Assembly (NCBI RefSeq): GCF_000282215.1
Contig: NZ_AKJS01000188.1
Span: 1-40,603, forward strand
Direction of reading: 5' to 3'
From: Pseudomonas sp. GM21
GTDB taxonomy: Bacteria > Pseudomonadota > Gammaproteobacteria > Pseudomonadales > Pseudomonadaceae
Length of the DNA stretch: 40,603 nt
Position 1 is the stretch's first letter, and each line of letters opens with the position of its first letter. The translations under genes were made by a program, and so were the position numbers. The notes under the pieces are model-generated. The model was not told the origin of the DNA. It searched no databases and saw only the letters and a program-made list of their open reading frames with translations. Shown one piece after another: positions 39,421 to 40,603 of this stretch.

Positions 39421-40560
39421 ATGGCTGAGAGCGAAAGCGGTCAGGACAAAACAGAAGACCCCACGGAGAAACGCAAAAAAGACTCCCGGGACAAGGGTGA
39501 GGTTGCGCGCTCCAAGGAGCTCAACACCCTGGCGATCATGCTCGCGGGTGCTGGCGCCTTGCTGATTTTCGGCGGTGCCCTGGCGCAGGAGATGATGGAG
39601 CTCATGCGCATGAACTTCACGCTCTCGCGGGAAGTGATTATGGATCAGCGCAATATGGGCAGTTTCCTGCTGCATTCGGGGCAGATTGCGCTGGTGGCGA
39701 TTCAGCCGGTGATGATCACCTTGCTGCTGGCCGCGTTGATCGGTCCGATTTCTCTCGGTGGCTGGCTGTTCGCAGCGGGCTCGATGGCGCCGAAATTCAG
39801 TCGCATGAACCCCGGTGCGGGGCTCAAACGAATGTTCTCGACCAAGGCCCTTGTCGAACTGCTCAAGGCTCTGGCAAAGTTTCTGATCGTGTTGTTCGTG
39901 GCGCTGGCGGTGTTGTCTGCTGACATCGACGACCTGTTGCGCATCGCGCACGAGCCATTGGAAATGGCGATCATTCACAGCCTGCAAGTCGTAGGCTGGA
40001 GCGCTTTGTGGATGGCCTGCGGGCTCATGATCATCGCCGCTGTCGACGTGCCGGTGCAGCTGTGGGAGAGCCACAAGAAACTGCTGATGACCAAGCAGGA
40101 AGTGCGCGACGAGCATAAGGATCAGGAAGGGCGGCCAGAGGTCAAACAGCGAATTCGCCAGTTGCAGCGCGAGATGTCGCAACGGCGGATGATGGCGGCA
40201 ATCCCCGAGGCCGACGTGGTCATCACCAACCCGACGCACTATGCCGTCGCCCTCAAATACGACCCCGACAAAGGTAGCGCGCCGGTGCTGCTGGCCAAGG
40301 GTAATGACTTTCTGGCCTTGAAAATCCGGGAAATCGCCGTGGCCAACGACGTGCTGCTGCTCGAATCGCCAGCGCTGGCGCGTTCGATCTATTACTCCAC
40401 TGAGCTGGAACAGGAAATTCCCGGTGGCTTGTATCTGGCCGTTGCCCAGGTATTGGCCTACGTCTACCAGGTCCGCCAGCACCGCGCGGGCAAAGGCAAA
40501 CCGCCTGAACCACTCAAGGATGACCTGCCGATTCCGCCGGACTTGCGCCGCGACGCCTGA
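39421..40560 (+). CDS. flhB: Flagellar export switch protein FlhB
   Basis: A 379-residue export-gate protein that changes substrate specificity from rod/hook to filament proteins. The N-terminus DKTEDPTEKRKKDSRDKGEVARSKE is diagnostic; four membrane helices follow; the cytoplasmic domain contains the self-cleavage motif NPTH (Asn270-Pro271). A charged tail ends the protein (PPEPLKDDLPIPPDLRRDA). It works with FliK, encoded upstream. It is the last complete gene of the window. Confidence 0.97.
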   Translation: MAESESGQDKTEDPTEKRKKDSRDKGEVARSKELNTLAIMLAGAGALLIFGGALAQEMMELMRMNFTLSREVIMDQRNMGSFLLHSGQIALVAIQPVMITLLLAALIGPISLGGWLFAAGSMAPKFSRMNPGAGLKRMFSTKALVELLKALAKFLIVLFVALAVLSADIDDLLRIAHEPLEMAIIHSLQVVGWSALWMACGLMIIAAVDVPVQLWESHKKLLMTKQEVRDEHKDQEGRPEVKQRIRQLQREMSQRRMMAAIPEADVVITNPTHYAVALKYDPDKGSAPVLLAKGNDFLALKIREIAVANDVLLLESPALARSIYYSTELEQEIPGGLYLAVAQVLAYVYQVRQHRAGKGKPPEPLKDDLPIPPDLRRDA

Positions 40561-40568
40561 TTCACCCC

Positions 40569-40603
40569 TGTAGCAGCTGCCGAGCCTGCGAGGCTGCGTC
40601 CGG
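40569..40603. repeat. REP-like palindromic element after flhB (cut by window end)
   Basis: The last 35 bases (TGTAGCAGCTGCCGAGCC...) resemble a second Pseudomonas REP class, different from the arms at 34947-35036. GCCT (40584-40587) and AGGC (40591-40594) form a small hairpin. The partner arm, if any, lies beyond the window. Confidence 0.6.

Overview
The window looks like a chromosomal flagellar locus of a Pseudomonas of the fluorescens type. It carries FleQ/FleS/FleR as the flagellar regulators (a Pseudomonas-type hierarchy rather than FlhDC), HptB/HsbR/HsbA homologues inside the basal-body genes, and palindromic REP elements typical of fluorescent pseudomonads. Codon use is GC-rich and every supported gene is on the + strand. 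No RNA gene, insertion sequence, phage gene or CRISPR array was found.

Bases 1-16804 form a flagellar glycosylation island. After the tail of an upstream gene (1-57), bases 187-4658 encode a CDP-sugar branch: glucose-1-phosphate cytidylyltransferase, CDP-glucose 4,6-dehydratase, an RmlC-like epimerase, a zinc-type sugar C-methyltransferase and a short-chain ketoreductase. Together they suggest a C-methylated (branched) 6-deoxyhexose. A second, zinc-less methyltransferase paralogue, a CmcI-like protein and a 976-residue multidomain glycosyltransferase follow. Bases 9561-14010 encode pseudaminic acid synthesis (PseC, PseF, a PseG-PseH fusion, PseI). PseB is missing; a 25-codon frame sits exactly where pseB would be expected. 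A FabH-like ketoacyl synthase, a Maf-type (DUF115) flagellin glycosyltransferase and a small unknown protein lead up to fliC.

Bases 17051-25067 hold the filament and regulator genes: flagellin, FlaG, the filament cap FliD, chaperones FliS and FliT, master activator FleQ and the FleS/FleR two-component system. Bases 25214-34930 hold fliEFGHIJ, the hsbA-hsbR-hptB partner-switch/phosphorelay set and fliK. Bases 35155-40560 hold fliLMNOPQR and flhB (C-ring and export gate).

Promoter motifs fit the known Pseudomonas flagellar hierarchy. Sigma-54 sites with exact GG-N10-GC spacing precede fleSR, fliE, fliK and fliL. Sigma-28 (FliA) sites with exact spacing precede fliC and fliS. Hairpin terminators follow pseI, the ketoacyl synthase gene, fliC and fliD. 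The inferred logic is that FleQ with sigma-54 switches on fleSR and the basal-body operons, FliA then drives filament genes, and the island supplies sugars and transferases that decorate flagellin before export. Functions are inferred from sequence motifs read by eye; no database search was run.
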